In this document: in pieces, positions 32,290 through 45,163 of the stretch
Position numbering within the stretch: position 1 is the first letter of the stretch
How the letters are laid out: each line of letters starts with the position of its first letter
DNA from: Cunninghamia lanceolata
Lineage: Eukaryota; Streptophyta; Pinopsida; Cupressales; Cupressaceae
Length of the DNA stretch: 64,000 bases
Assembly: GCA_027924645.1 (NCBI GenBank)
Contig: BSBN01001362.1
Span: forward strand, 1,890,501-1,954,500
Direction of reading: 5' to 3'
Notes under the pieces: generated by a model
What the model was told of the DNA's origin: nothing
The model's database searches: none
What the model saw: the letters and a program-made list of their open reading frames with translations, nothing else
Made by a program: the position numbers and the translations under genes

Positions 32290-34082
32290 AAGCTCTTGAG
32301 CAGGAGCTCTCGGTTTAAGCTCACAAATGTGGCCTAGGATTAGAGGTGAGTGGGTGAGGGCAATCCTCGAAGAGATTGAGGAATTACACCCTATGCCTCA
32401 ATGTAACATGCCTTCTCATATTACTTGGATTTACACAACATTTTACCAGAAAGTAAACAAACAAGATAAATATGATATTTTTTATATATCATTTGCATAA
32501 TTACAAGGAAATAAATACATATCTTTTTTGAATATTTTCAACCTTGAAATTTAATATATTCAAAGATAAATCATAGTGATAAACTTTTCACTTTACATAA
32601 ATTATACTTGGCATTGAGAATAATTTTACATCAATACATAAAGAATATTGCATCTAGAATCCTGATATCTTTCTCTCAAGTCTCGGTGAGTCTTCTACTA
32701 TAGAGGGAGAGCATCATCTAAGTGCTTTACCTCCAACCATAAACTGGCGGTCCCCCGCACACCTTCCTACTGGAAGTGGCCCTACCCTTCACTAAGAGTA
32801 TAGAAATAAGGAACCAATATGTTTTCCATATGAGTCCTAGTGTTGTGTCCTATGTAACATAATCAACTATAGAACTCTAGACAATCTTCTAGCTAAGTAT
32901 GATCCTATTGACAGGTCACACCATCTAGACACTGTGAACCGACTAATGCATGCAGAGACAAATGAATCACTTTGACCAAAGTTTCTATATAGATAAATGT
33001 TTGTAATAAACGTAGTCGTGACTTCACACACCTCTAACTCAACTTGGGAACTATCTCATCCTACAATTGATCTATTTTGACTCAAATGTCTTGACTAAGT
33101 TTAATTCCTAGTCAATTTGACTTAGAATTTAATCTTGAATTCTAGGATATAAATACAATGAATAGGTTTGGTAGATTTAATCTTTCAAAGAGTCCTTCAC
33201 TGCATTTTGCAAACATTCGAGTCTATGACTTCTTGTCATTCTACTCACCGACTCAAGATCTAGCACTCTTGTGCTATAAGTCATATTTCTACTTTAACAA
33301 GCTATCAATAACTTTATCATAAGCTTCTTAGACAACTTATAATTTCTTAGTCTATGGTTTTCTCGACCCTTATATTATCGACCATAAATACACTAAATTA
33401 AATCAATGTCTTAATCGCATTGAGAGACTTAAGTTTACTATACCCATCTGGGTTGATCCTAGTGTTTTATTTTCTTTAACCCAACTTACAAAATACCATC
33501 AAAACTCTTGTTATCCAAAAATAAGAATGAATAATCATATTACATGATTATAATAACCTCTAGTCTTCTCTAGACTACTTAGGTTCTATTCAACTTCACA
33601 TTTCTCATAAAATAAAGAACATGAGTCTCTATCTTCTCATTAATAAAATCTAATAAATAATTTGCATAGCATAAATACTATTAACAAAGTTTGTTCTCCA
33701 AAATAGGATATGAGTCTAAAGAGAATAATATATTAATTCTCAACCTAATGGTCTCCTTTCATCCACTAAATCTGGATATAGAAAGGTTATGAACCTGTGC
33801 ACATAACGAAAAATACTTGATTTAATAGAAGTAAACATATATAATACTATAATCACACCTTGGTGTTCCAATGATATCCAATATCATTCTTGTTTACTTA
33901 GAATAAGAAGAAACCTAACACTAAGTTTTAGGATGAAAACTATAAAACTTGAATGTAAGAAGTATACAACTCAATTTCTACCTACTGGTCTTGACTCCTT
34001 GCCCAAACTAAGTTCTCTAGAGGCTCGGTTAAATACAAAAAGATATAACCTCACAGTTTAATAATATAACAGCATTTGCTCT
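32290..34082. other. Intergenic sequence, nothing recognised
   Basis: 1.8 kb without a recognisable gene, LTR pair, RNA gene or tandem repeat. A moderately GC-rich stretch at about 32690-32800 (CTGGCGGTCCCCCGCACACC) stands out from the AT-rich surroundings but matches nothing I know. Confidence 0.4.
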
Positions 34083-34087
34083 TCAGG

Positions 34088-34504
34088 TGATATGGAAACA
34101 AGTAACATAATAGCAGCAAACAGGGATTTAATTCTTCAAATAAGGCAATAATCTCTGAGTCAGAGAACAAATTCAAATGACATTATTCTCTGCAAGAAAA
34201 AGCTGCAACCTTGTATTTCCAATATATGTCTCCAACGTGAGGAGAAAATACAAATATATAGGCATGAATATGCCTAAAATAAAGAATCTAGAAATATTTT
34301 CAAAATCTCAACATGAGATGGAGAATAATAACAAATTAAAAAATATAATCATCATATACTAACTTATCCTATCCTCCTAACAACCATGAAACTAACATTT
34401 TACTTTTTAGTTTTGACTTATTACATAGGATAAAAAAAACTAACAAATATTAAAACAATAATTTAAATCCTATGCTCTAACCTATACCCTAAGAATCCTC
34501 ATCA
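34088..34504 (-). repeat. 3' LTR of the minus-strand gypsy element
   Basis: 417 bp, TG...CA ends, abuts TSD TCAGG on the left and the purine tract on the right. Confidence 0.93.
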
Positions 34505-35690
34505 TTCCTCCCAACAATATTAGCATTGGACTCTAATGCTTTCAAAAGAGAAGGAAAATCATGAGATAGCTGATGGTGAGAGATCCAATGGGCCTGATAC
34601 AGAAGCTGACCTTGCTTGGCAACAAGGTAGGAAGTTGTAAAACCATGTCGAGTCAGATGAGTCTTTGTATCAAAAACTCTATTAGAATCAAGCGAAAGCT
34701 GAATATCAGGAACAACATTTGCAGGATGACTAACAGGAAGTTCAGTCTTTAGTGTAGACTCATGGTAGTGTTTGAGAAGAGCAACATTGACAACATCATG
34801 GATGCCCAACTGAGCTAGAAGATCAAGTTGAAAAGCATTTTCGAACATCTTCTGAAGAATAGTGTAAGGCCCATAGCGAAGTGGCTTGACCTTACTATGT
34901 GCTTTCTCCTGGAAACGACGTTTATCCAAGTATAACCAAACTCTATCCCCAACTTGAAAGGAATGAGGGATACAATGATAGTCCATAAGTTGTTTATGAT
35001 TCTCTTGAGTCTTTTGAAGAATCTGAATTACTTTGGACTAAAGATTCTGTAAATGTTGGATGAAGGCATGGGCCTTATCTTGCTCTTTCTGAATATGCAT
35101 AGTGGCTCGAGAGGGCAAAGATAAGGGCAACTCATATGGAAGCAAAGGTTGAAAACCAAGACATACCTCAAAAGGTGAGTGACCTGTAGATGAGTGTACT
35201 GCTTGATTGAATGCATGCTCTATGTGGGTTAGGCTCAAATCCCACTTGGTAGGAGAACTATGATGATAAATTCTCAAACTTTATATAAGAGTGGGATTCA
35301 CAACTTTAGTCTGACCATCTGACTGAGGATGAAAAGTAGTGGAGAAGTTAAGAGAAACTCCCAAAATCTTCCACAAAGATCTCCAAAAATGGCCTACAAA
35401 ACGTGAGTCCCAATCAAAAACAATGTTAGTTGGTAAACCAAAAGATCTGCAAACAAAGTGGAAGAAGAGTTGTGCTAAGTCATGTGCAGAACTTGTCTTG
35501 CGATATGGGATGAGCTTAGCAATTTTGTTGAATCTATCAACAACCACAAAAACACAATCATGGCGGTGAATAGTCAATGGAAATCCACTAACCAAATCCA
35601 TGGAAATGCTCTCCCAAGGATGAGAAGGAATAGGCAAAGGAATACTCAAGCCCATTTTTCTATTGGTTGGTTTGGAGTGACAACATACTA
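34489..35690 (-). pseudogene. pol: Gypsy integrase with chromodomain-like tail (broken)
   Basis: Integrase core: WESISMDLVSGFPLTIHRHD (first Asp) and FVVVDRFNKIAKLIPYRKT, then NIVFDWDSRFVGHFWRSLWK (second Asp) and TTFHPQSDGQTKVVNPTL. A stop at about 35281 and a restart at 35277 (SLTHIEHAFNQAVHSSTGHS, FEVCLGFQPLLP) follow. The third frame, 34986-34489, has the C-terminal GPY/F-type segment (FQVGDRVWLYLDKRRFQEKA, LRYGPYTILQKMFENAFQLD) and ends in RVFDTKTHLTRHGFTTSYLV plus WISHHQLSHDFPSLLKA, which resembles a plant chromovirus chromodomain. Chromodomains direct integration to particular chromatin. The frame reads into the first bases of the 3' LTR. Confidence 0.85.
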
Positions 35691-35899
35691 CACATCGCTT
35701 GAGAAAATGGAGAACATCTCACTACATATGAGGCCTATAGAAGAACCGCTGCAAATGATGAAGTGTTTTTTGCTTGCCAAAATAACCACCATAAAGAGTA
35801 GAATGTGCCTCCTTGAGAAGAGAAGTCCGATGATCTTGAGGTACACAAAGTTTATCCAAATTATAGAGCAACCCTTCCTTGTTATGAAAATCTTGAAAA

Positions 35900-37400
35900 T
35901 CTATTAAGTTGGAAGCTGAAGGATTCTGAAGACTTGTGTAGGTAGTACCAAAATCAGGATCTTGAGCATACTAAGAAGACCATGCCTGAAATCCCAAATG
36001 AGAAGTGGTCACAATAGTTAAAGCATGTACTGTAGGAGAACAAATCAAACAATCTGCAACATTGTTGGTGTTCCCCTTCTTATATTTGATGACCAAGTTC
36101 ATATGTTGAGCTTCTTCAATTTTGTTCTAGGACTGAAGAAACTGTAGAGGCAAGTGATCAGTGTGAACAACTGTCTCTTTTCCCAAAATATAATGTCTCT
36201 AGTACTTGATGGCTTGGACCAATGCATATAATTCCTTATCATATGTGGAGTAGTTCCTTTTAGCAGCAGAAAATGTTTCTAAGTGATAGGCCACAGGATG
36301 ACCATGTTTCTTTAGAACATCTCCAAGTGTATATTGTGAAGCATCTGTCTCAATCTCAAAAGGCTGTCAGAGATCTAGTAGGACAAGAACAGGTACAGAA
36401 CATAATTTTTCTTTCAATGTGTTGAAAGCATGAGAATGGATTTCTATCCACTTGAATGCAACATTGGTCTTTGTTAATTGGTGCAAAGGTGTAGCAATGT
36501 TTAAGTAATGTAGGATGAACTTGCAGTAGAAGTTGGTAAGACCAAGAAAACTCCTCAATTTAGTGAGATTTGAAGGAGTAGGCCACTTGAGAAGAACTTC
36601 TACTTTAGCATGATCTACTTGAATGCCACGTGGATCAATGACAAATCCAAGATATGAAATAGATGTCTGACCAAAAGAACACTTAGGAAAGTTGGCATAC
36701 AAACTGTTCTGCTGAAGAGTATGAACAACATGTTCCAAATGTTCGAGATGGACTTTCCAAGTGTGAGAAAAGACAAGGATATCATCTAAGTAGATGATAA
36801 CAAATTTGTCCAAACAATCATGAAATACCTCATGCATCAATCGTATGAAAGTGGCAGGAGCATTAGTTAGACCAAATGGCATTACAAGCCACTCAAAAAG
36901 ACCCATTTTGGTCTTGAAAGTTGTCTTCCATGTGTCCTCTGCTTGAACTCTGACCTGATGATACCCACTTTTTAGATCAATCTTGGAGAAGAATTTGGCA
37001 CCTTGAAGTTGATCCAAAAGGTCATCAATGCGTGGAAGTGGATATCAATTTTTGATGGTGATCTTGTTTAATGCCTGGAAATCAATGGAAAGATGCCAAG
37101 TTCCATCCTTTTTGAGCACTAGCAAAATTGGTGAAGAACAAGGGGATGTACTTGGTTTAATGAAACCTTTGGATAATAAATCTTGAATTTACTTTTTGAT
37201 TTCATTATTCTGAAGAATGGATTGTCGATACAATGGGACATTAGGAAGAGAAGCAATAGGAACAATGTCAATAGTGTGATTGATTGCTTGTTCTGGGGGA
37301 AGTGTCTTAGGCTCCTGAAACACATGTGAATAGGACTGCAATAATTTTTCAAGAGTAGCATGTGGTTTTGATATAGTGACTTTTGCTTTAGAATCATCAG
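35900..37400 (-). pseudogene. pol: Gypsy reverse transcriptase and RNase H (broken)
   Basis: RT: LPPEQAINHTIDIVPIASLP near 37290, [20 protein letters not shown] near 37130, KFFSKIDLKSGYHQVRVQAE, FEWLVMPFGLTNAPATFIRL and the catalytic IIYLDDILVFSHT near 36790. Then SYLGFVIDPRGIQVDHAKVE, the SFLGLTNFYCKFILHY connection and LKEKLCSVPVL. RNase H: FEIETDASQYTLGDVLKKHG, then SAAKRNYSTYDKELYALVQA. Stops lie before IQDLLSKG, before YPLPRIDD and before QPFEIETD; all fit C-to-T changes in Gln or Arg codons. The catalytic Asp pair is intact. Confidence 0.9.
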
Positions 37401-37499
37401 ATTATGGCCTTATGAAGATTAATGCAAGCTCTTGTGCTTGATTGATAGCTTTGCATGCCTATCTGCAACTAAGTACTAGATTTGTGGTGCTTGTAGTAC

Positions 37500-38829
37500 A
37501 TTTGATTAAGTCTGTCTTATTATCTTACTACAGTGTATATGTGTTATTAAAGACATCATAATGAGCTTTCCTATCATATTGATAGGGTTTTCCTAGCAGT
37601 AAACCACAACAATCCATAGTGGTCACATCACAGGTGACCTTATTAATGAATTTGGGACCAAATGCAAAAGACACAGTGCATGTGTGTGTGATCTGAGAGG
37701 ATGAACCATTATCCTTCCATCCAAGTGAATATGGATGAAGATGTGGATCCATTGGCAAATGAAGTTTGTCGACAATGGACTTTGCAATCAAGTTTTTCTA
37801 TGAGCCATTATCGATGATACAATCCACAGAGAAATCATGTGTTAGGTGAGCACGAGTGACAAACAAATTGTCATGTCCCCTTGAAATAGAATGATGATTC
37901 ATCAAGGTGACATTATTGAGTCTACCTTTCAACTCATCATATGTCCTATCATCACCAGAAGTCTCGATTGGAATATTTTTCTTTTCCTCATCATGAGATT
38001 GTACAATCAAATTCTTCTTCAACTTAAAACATTTAGGCTTTTCATGTCCCTTCTTTTTGCAATAAGTAGAAAATTTAGATTTCTTAGTATCAGAAGGAGA
38101 ATGAAAAGAAGAGGAAGGAGAAGAATTTTTCTCTTTAAAATTTTTTTGTTGTGGCCGAGAACTCAAAGCTTTTGGAGGATCTGCAGAAAAGGAAGACTTC
38201 TATGCTCGAGATTGACCAACAAGTTTTTCTTCTACCAATTGTGCTTGGTTGAATGCAACATCAAGTGTTTCTAGGTTAGTATATTTCAACTCCCTAAACA
38301 AGTGTTCTTGTAATCCACTCTTGAATTTTAGGATGAGAGAAGCAGCTGGATCTTGCACTTGGAGTGGTATCCTGAAGCAGTTGAACTGATAGATGTAATC
38401 TTGCATAGACATTTGTTGTCCTTGTCGTAGGTGAAGCCATTTGATATACAAATCTTGATCATAGTTCAAAGGATAGAATGCATCCTTCAAAACTGTTACA
38501 AGTTGATCCCATGTGTTGATAGGATTCTGAGCATTTTGTCGTTCAGTGACCAAAACCTTAGCAACACCAGAGAGCTTCAATTTTGCAAAAGGAACCTTGT
38601 CATCATTAGGGATCTCATTGTAGGCAAACCATGTCTCCATGTCAAGAATCCAAGTGTAAAGTACATCAGGATCTCGGGATCCATCATAAATCTTGACCTC
38701 ACATTTGCCTATAGGTCGGTGGCCTTCAGGACTAGGAAGTCACTGAACTACAATATCATTGACTTTATTAGTTAATGCTGTTATCACACCAGCGAGTTCA
38801 ACAACTCTCTCAGCCAAATTAGCGGCCAT
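37500..38829 (-). pseudogene. gag: Gypsy gag and protease (broken)
   Basis: The best start is ATG at 38829 (MAANLAERVVELAGVITALT); a TGA interrupts about 30 codons later. The capsid-like domain follows (YTWILDMETWFAYNEIPNDD, PFAKLKLSGVAKVLVTERQN, NQAQLVEEKLVGQSRA), then a TAG, a Ser-rich basic linker and a zinc-knuckle relic YCKKKGHEKPKCFKL that keeps only part of CCHC spacing. Protease: DCIIDNGS, with the active-site D-x-G-S followed at once by a TAG at about 37799, then KNLIAKSIVDKLHLP and CCGLLLGKPYQYDRKAHYDV. Gag, protease and pol read as one family polyprotein broken by point changes. Confidence 0.88.
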
Positions 38830-39627
38830 TTTATTGCGGGTTAGAGCCAGTGAAATATCTTACACCTCCCAACAACAAAAATGGATAGACAATGAGGTTC
38901 AACACTCTACTAGACTCGGGTTTGACAAAAAACAATTAAATCAAGAGATCCTTTATAGATGAAATGAAACTACTTTAGAAGGATGTTTGAAACTCCACTG
39001 GACACAATTTGATAAATTTTTAAGATCAAATACCTTACAGTTTGCAAGATATGGAATTAAAGCTCTCCCAAGTAAATTTAAGATAAATACTTTGAAAACT
39101 TTTGAGAGAACTTAATAAAATAAACTTTTATAAAATAAAGAATATAAATTTTTTATTTTTTAAAGCAAAACCACGCCAAAATGACTCAATACCACGTTTT
39201 TGACATAAAACCATGTTTTTGGGCTCAAAACAACCATCAAAACCGCCTATTTTGCTTTAATTTCATGAGCTGAAACAACAATATTAAAAATGTCATAACT
39301 TTCTCAAATCTAAACAAAATTTCAAGCCGTCAGATGTTTTGGAAAGGTTAGACAGAGGTGCTCATAACCCAGAAATCATTTTCTAATATCTTAAGTGTGT
39401 AAAATGCTGCTAATGAAACAATATGACGGTTTTTGAAAGAAAATACCAGAAATTTTCAAGAAAGAATGATAATTGTTGAAGAAGAAACTTCAAAAATAAT
39501 TTTGATGAGAATCCCTTGAATGTGAGTGCAGAAAGCTTAAAAACCAACTGATATTGAGGGAGCTAAAAATCAAATGGATTAGAAAAATAAATTCAAACCA
39601 TTAATCAAAAACTACTCTGATACCAAT

Positions 39628-40046
39628 TGATATGGAAACAAATAAAATAATAGCAGCAAACAGAGATTTAATTCTTCAAATAAGACAATAATCTCTGAGT
39701 CAGAGAACAAATTCAAACAACCACATTATTCTCTGCAAGAAAAAGCTGCAACCTTGTATTTCCAATATATGTCTCCAACGTGAGGAGAAAATACAAATAT
39801 ATAGGCATGAATATGCCTAAAATAAAGAATCTAAAAATATTTTCCAAATCTCAAGTGAGATGGAGAATAATAACAAATTAACAAATATAATCATCATATA
39901 TTAACTTATCCTATTCTCCTAACAACTAGGAAACTAACATTTTACTTTTTACTTTTGACTTATTACATAGGATTAAAAAAACTAACAAATATTGAAATAA
40001 TAATTTAAATCCTATGCTCTAACCTATAACCTAAGAATCCTCATCA
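39628..40046 (-). repeat. 5' LTR of the minus-strand gypsy element
   Basis: 419 bp, partner of 34088-34504. The PBS lies directly left of it at 39616-39627; TSD TCAGG lies to the right. Confidence 0.93.
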
Positions 40047-40274
40047 TCAGGATAATTTAGATGCAAAGGTAAGTAATAATAACTATGACAAACTTGAGAT
40101 TTTAGAATAAACAAATATTTTCACTATGTCTCAGGGTCATAGAAGATATTTACTAACTACAACAACAACTATTTCGGCTTGCTATAGTTAGACAACTCTT
40201 CAGTCTTCTAGACAACATTGTATGCACTAAAAAGTCACTGAGTTTTATTGTTAAGAGATAAGGTGAAAGATTAT

Positions 40275-41401
40275 TATATAAGCCTAAAAATGACACGATT
40301 AGTCTAAATAAATATTTTTAATATTTATTCCATCTTAATTCTTCTATCAATAAATAAATAAACAGATTTATTTATTCAATTCACATTCCTCTAAATTAAT
40401 TAAATATCAAAATATTTAATTACCTCTTCTAAAGTCAAAATTAAATAAAATCCTTTATTTAATTAAATTATTTCAAACAAATAAATAATTCTCAATTATT
40501 TAATTAAATCAAATCATTCTTCCAAATTTAAATAAATCAAATCAAATTTATTTAAATCCTCTCAATCTCCAAAAATAAAATATAATCAAATATTTTATTT
40601 ATTCTTCTAGAATCATTTAAAATTAAATAATACCAATTATTTAATTGTTTCTTCCAATAATATTTTCTCTAAATTTAAATAAATCAAATATTTATTTAAG
40701 TTGTACATTTCTTCTAAATTGAGTTATTTCTAAATATAATTCAAATCCTTGTGCAGAATATTCTAAATATTTAATCGAGTTAAAATATCTTCTCATCCTC
40801 ATGTAATTTCCTTCTTCTAGTTCTATTCTCTTAACTAATTGATCTATTCTTTTAATTGATTTTATCTCTTTAGTTAACTCATTCTTCTATTTTATTAATT
40901 CCTCTCATGCAAACTAGAGAAAGACGTTTGTCCTCTTCTTATTCGCACACATTCTTCAACCGTTCTATACCGTTGATCTCCTCTCTCTCAAATCTATAAA
41001 TTGAACCCCATTCTTTCATTTCATTCATCCAAGCTTTTAGTATAGTTACTCTACAGGAATTATAGCGCACCTTTGGCACCAATTCTTTCATTGCTTGTGA
41101 TCAAACTCGTTACTACACACTACTATCATTGTTGTGAAGCTCATCTTCATAGCGAAACTATCATAGCCATCCCCATTTGAATATCTTGGAATCATAGCAA
41201 GGAAGTGCACCTTCTGAGGGCCATATTCATAGACAAGATCATTTGTGATAGGCGATCAATGGAAGCTTTGAATTAAAGGAGGTTTGCTTTGTGTTGTTTA
41301 TTGTTTGATTGAATCTCTTTTGTTCATTATTTCATTGAGTTTTGGGTATTTTGATATTTATTATATTAATTATTCATGTTGAATTCAATTTTTCCTTAAC
41401 A
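40275..41401 (+). repeat. 5' LTR of the Tat element
   Basis: TATA-like CTATAAATT at 40994-41002. The first half is a near-continuous series of ATTTAATTAAAT-type words. The opening dinucleotide is TA where the 3' LTR has TG. Confidence 0.92.
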
Positions 41402-41420
41402 TTTTTGGTGCCCACCATGG
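41402..41420 (+). promoter_or_regulatory. Primer binding site of the Tat element
   Basis: TTTTTGGTGCCCACCATGG begins directly after the LTR end TTAACA. The TGGTGCC… form and the position fit a gypsy primer binding site; I do not assign the tRNA. Confidence 0.75.
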
Positions 41421-41984
41421 AGCTTAGCCCCAAATTTAACCCAAAAACTAAGTTTTTGTGTTTTAGAAAGCCGTACACAGGAGGAAATCGCTCATCTGAC
41501 ACATCCTAATGTCCATCTAATATCTGTTACGATGCATACATTCCTGTGGTGCATGCAGTCTCTGATCTAATGCATATACTATCTGTTCTGATGCATACAT
41601 TCTTTCAGTACATACAGACTCTGTTACAGCATATTTGCCCTCCAATATGGTACATATGTCAGTTCAACGCATACACACTATTTTCCTATGCTTTTGACCT
41701 TTGTCTTAGTGCATATGTATTGTGGCACTTCTATGATCTGTTTCTGTGCATTAAATCTCTAAAGTGGCACATCTGATCTAGGCAATGATTTTTTTTGGGT
41801 TTCCTTGAAGTTTTCACTAATGCTAATGTCTTTTTGCAGGGACACTCTTGATCTATTTTGTAGGCTAGGTACTAGTTTAGAATCATATAGTTGCACTTTT
41901 TAACTCACTTCAATTTCTAAAATAGGAAAGTAAATGGATGCTCATGCAAATCTCACATAGTTTTTAACTAGGAAGGCGGTAATT

Positions 41985-42232
41985 GAATCATTGCTATCTT
42001 TCAAAGTTAACAACTCATTGCTATCTAGATAAAATTGAACTCATCATTGCTATCTAGGTAAAACTAAACCATTTCTATCTTGATTATCACTTCAAAGTTA
42101 ACAATTCGTGCTACGTGGATAAAATTGAACTCATCATTGCTATGTTGATTATCACTTTAAAGTTAACAATTCATGTTATCTAGGATAAAATTAAACAAAT
42201 CATTGCTATCTTGTTATCACTTCAAAGTTAAC
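41985..42232. repeat. Diverged tandem repeat in the leader, unit about 75-80 bp
   Basis: About three to four units built from CATTGCTATCT, TTATCACTTCAAAGTTAACA and ATAAAATTGAACTCAT. Units differ by small indels. Confidence 0.7.
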
Positions 42233-42979
42233 AAAATTTTGTGCTTGCCCAAGTAGATAGCTCATCTAGTTTTTTTCATTTTAACTAGGGGAAAAGAACC
42301 ACTGTATTCTGTGTTTTGGGAATGATACCAGGCCTATGCTCTCCCCTATCTTGGGTGACCAAAATGCCAGACATATCTTTTTCGCATGTATTTTTCCTTT
42401 AGAGGGGCTTGCTCTTGGATATTATTCATCTAAGTAGGAACGACCTTAAGTGGTAATAGGCTAGACGTCAAGCCCTTCCAAGCCACAATAAATAAATTGT
42501 GTTTGGAGTGAAAGCTTCAAACAACGAGTGTAGTTGTGTTATACCGATAGCCAACCTCCCCCAAAACCCTCCAAGGTGTAACCCTTGTAGGCTGGGAGAC
42601 TCCATAACGGAGAGTAGTGTTGCCGCATGTATAACCACTCGAACGGTTTCCTTTATTACTCATCCTTTATTTTAGTAGACCAAAAACCCCTATAATCTGG
42701 TGTAGGGAAGGGCGATTATCACCTCCTGAAGATGCTTCACTAGAGACAGTGAGAATTCAGTTTTATATTGTCATTTGAAACATAGGGTTGTACTTGCTTT
42801 TTTTTAGTCCAAAAAGAGTCAAAAAATTACAAAAAAATAAAAAACCATAAAAATATTTTGTGTTTGTTGTGTCTTCTTGCCATAATTTTAGAAAATTAGA
42901 TCAAAAAGACCTTCTTGCAACCAAAGTACCAAAAACATTAGAAAAATTTCTAAAAACTTGCAAAAATACTGAGAAAACC

Positions 42980-43165
42980 AGGGTGGCGCATTCGTCCTCT
43001 GTTGCTGTGCATTTGTGCTGACCTACGGCGCATCTATATTGACTTGCAATGCTTTTACTACCTATTACGGTGCATTTAATTTTTACCAGTGTGGTGCATC
43101 TATCCTGACTTCCTACACATTTACCAGTTTCCGTAGCACATCAGTTCCGGTGCATGCATGACAGT
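42980..43165 (+). repeat. Cluster of GG(T/C)GCAT-type motifs (sense leader)
   Basis: Eight related words within 185 bp: GTGGCGCATTC, CTGTGCATTTG, CGGCGCATCTA, CGGTGCATTTA, GTGGTGCATCTA, CTACACATTTA, TAGCACATCA and CGGTGCATGC, about 20-30 bp apart, each in plus orientation. A looser cluster (GATGCATAC, GGTGCATGC, AGTGCATATG) lies at 41510-41770. Compare the antisense cluster at 54780-55045. Confidence 0.65.
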
Positions 43166-43646
43166 GAGCACTTGCACAATCTTCGAGAGAAAATTTTTGT
43201 CATTTTTGGGTACCCATTTCAATCTAGTTCCAAGTTCCAAGATCAGATCTTACCTTGCAGTTATTTTTCCATCCATTTCGTGTTAAAGTCTCTCCTTCGT
43301 TGATCATCCCATTCACCTTCTATCAAGTCTTCCTAGTCCAAAGTCATAGTATCCCATATCAGATCAGCATAGGCCCCTTTTTCGTATCATTTTTGGATTC
43401 AAGTAACCCTAGTAGGTCACATAACTTTGGTAGTGGTCTTGGTGCATGACTAGTCCCTACACAGTAAGACAGGTATCGAGTACCCTTATTAGTGGCTATC
43501 GTCTTGTATCGGCCGTCTTACTTAGAATCATTGATCGAAAGAGCCCCTTGTCCAAATCTTGTCATAAGTATCCTATTCTCAACAATCTCCATCGACACCT
43601 TGCCAAAATCTCTAGTTTCATCCCACCTCGTCACACATCACCTTGC

Positions 43647-45163
43647 ATGGTTCTTACTAGATCTCAGTACAAAAAGCAACTTGAAATGGTCAGATCAACC
43701 AACCACATTATCACCACTCATGATAGTGATGAGTAAATCTCTCACAAGAGTATCAAGGAACCCTCCAAGATCAGAAATTCCAACACTTACTAGAGAAAGT
43801 ACTCCATGAGGACCCTCACAAGTATTTTTATCATCTTGCAAATCTTGGAATTAAACTCCCCGCCGATTTCAATCTAAGTACAATCCAAGAAAACATAGAA
43901 GATAATTATGGAAAAGGAAAGAAAGCCATAGACCCAAGCACTCCTATGGAAGAAATGAGGAAACAAATCGAGGGTCTAACACAACAAATGACGGATCTCA
44001 AGACGGGTACAAACACTAAAACCTACTCCTTAGAAGATATTGTACCATACCCCTTTGATAAAAGTTTGAACATGACACCATTTCCCTATCGACTTAAAAT
44101 TCCTAAGTTTGACAAATACAAAGAAAAAGGGGATCCTAGAGATCACATTAGGGAATTCAACGCAACATGCATGGAAGTAGCTCACAATGAGACTTACTTA
44201 ATGAGACTCTTCCTTAGATCTCTAGGTAGTCATGCCATGGAGTGGTTCTCATGACTCCCACTGGGCATCAAAACTTTTGATGAGTTAGTCAACAAATTCA
44301 TCACGCACTTCTCGTACAATATTAAACACGAAGTCTTTATGCTTGATTTATGCAATACCAAGAAAAAGAGTGGTGAATCATTCGCCACCTTCCTACAATG
44401 ATGGAGACAACTAGCAAGCAAGTGCTCATATGATGTACTTGAGAAGCAATTAATGGAGATGTTTGTCCATAACCTCAACTCTGATATTAGCTATCAAATA
44501 CAAATTCAATGCCCTATTTCATTTTCAAAGGTCATTGAAATGGGATTGTTCATAAAAAAGGCTTTGATCGCCAAGGGGCAAATCAAGTTATACAAGGACA
44601 CACCTACCTCCAACTACACGACTAACAAATCAAAGTTTTGGACTAAAAATAAAAATGTCGTCAACGATGGAGTAGTTGATGCCAAGGTGGGGGCTCTCAA
44701 ACAACAACCTATATTCACTCTCAAAGGAGAGGCAAGCAATGTTACACCCAAAAAAATGTTCTCTTGGGAGCTAAGGCCATGGTTCAACTCAAATCCAAGG
44801 CAAAATTTCACACCGCTGGGTGAGTCCCAAGAGTCTGCATTAAGGAATCTATTGGCCAACAATGAAATCTCTTTACCACCAACAAGCGATTACGAACCTC
44901 AAATCAAACCTCACTATTGGAAAGACACTGACTATTGTGAGTATCATAGAGGAAGGGGACATACAACCAACAATTGTATCTGTCTCAAACATGTTATCCA
45001 AGATGTGCTTGATCAAAATCAAGGAGGAACTCAACAACATACTTCTAATGAGACACATGTGGCTTACAAGGATCCACTTCTCAATCATGATAGGCCATAC
45101 AACAACAATAACAATAGCGGCAACAACAACGATGACAACAACAATCGTAACAGGCAAAATTAG
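43647..45163 (+). pseudogene. gag: Tat element gag (broken)
   Basis: A plausible start is ATG 43647 (MVLTRSQYKKQLEMV). The frame shifts after about 30 codons and continues as EDPHKYFYHLANLGIKLPAD, then the open segment 43946-44254 (MEEMRKQIEGLTQQMTDLKT, FPYRLKIPKFDKYKEKGDPR, LMRLFLRSLGSHAMEWFS). TGA codons interrupt after EWFS and near 44400; both fit CGA to TGA. The segment 44453-45163 has MEMFVHNLNSDISYQIQIQC and a zinc-binding CEYHRGRGHTTNNC (near 44940), then an Asn-rich tail from AACAAC repeats. It would form the capsid and nucleocapsid. The family is clear; the exact start is inferred. Confidence 0.88.

Larger units (their letters stand above)
34088..40046 (-). mobile_element. Complete Ty3/gypsy retrotransposon (chromovirus-like), TSD TCAGG
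   Basis: 5959 bp flanked by TCAGG at 34083-34087 and 40047-40051. LTRs are 34088-34504 and 39628-40046 (TGATATGG...CCTCATCA). The minus strand carries, in order, the PBS TTGGTATCAGAG (reverse complement, 39616-39627) next to the 5' LTR, gag, protease, RT, RNase H, integrase and a C-terminal chromodomain-like segment, then the purine tract GGGAGGAA (34512-34505) before the 3' LTR. The LTRs differ at roughly 4-5% by eye, so it is older than the copia element. Stops occur throughout the polyprotein. Confidence 0.93.
41402..43646 (+). other. Leader of the Tat element, noncoding
   Basis: 2.2 kb between the LTR and gag. It holds two clusters of GTGCAT-type words (41510-41770 and 42980-43165), a diverged tandem repeat (41985-42232) and a block with TGTAACCCTTGTAGGCTGGG near 42590. 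No protein is recognised. Long leaders are usual in Tat elements. Confidence 0.7.
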
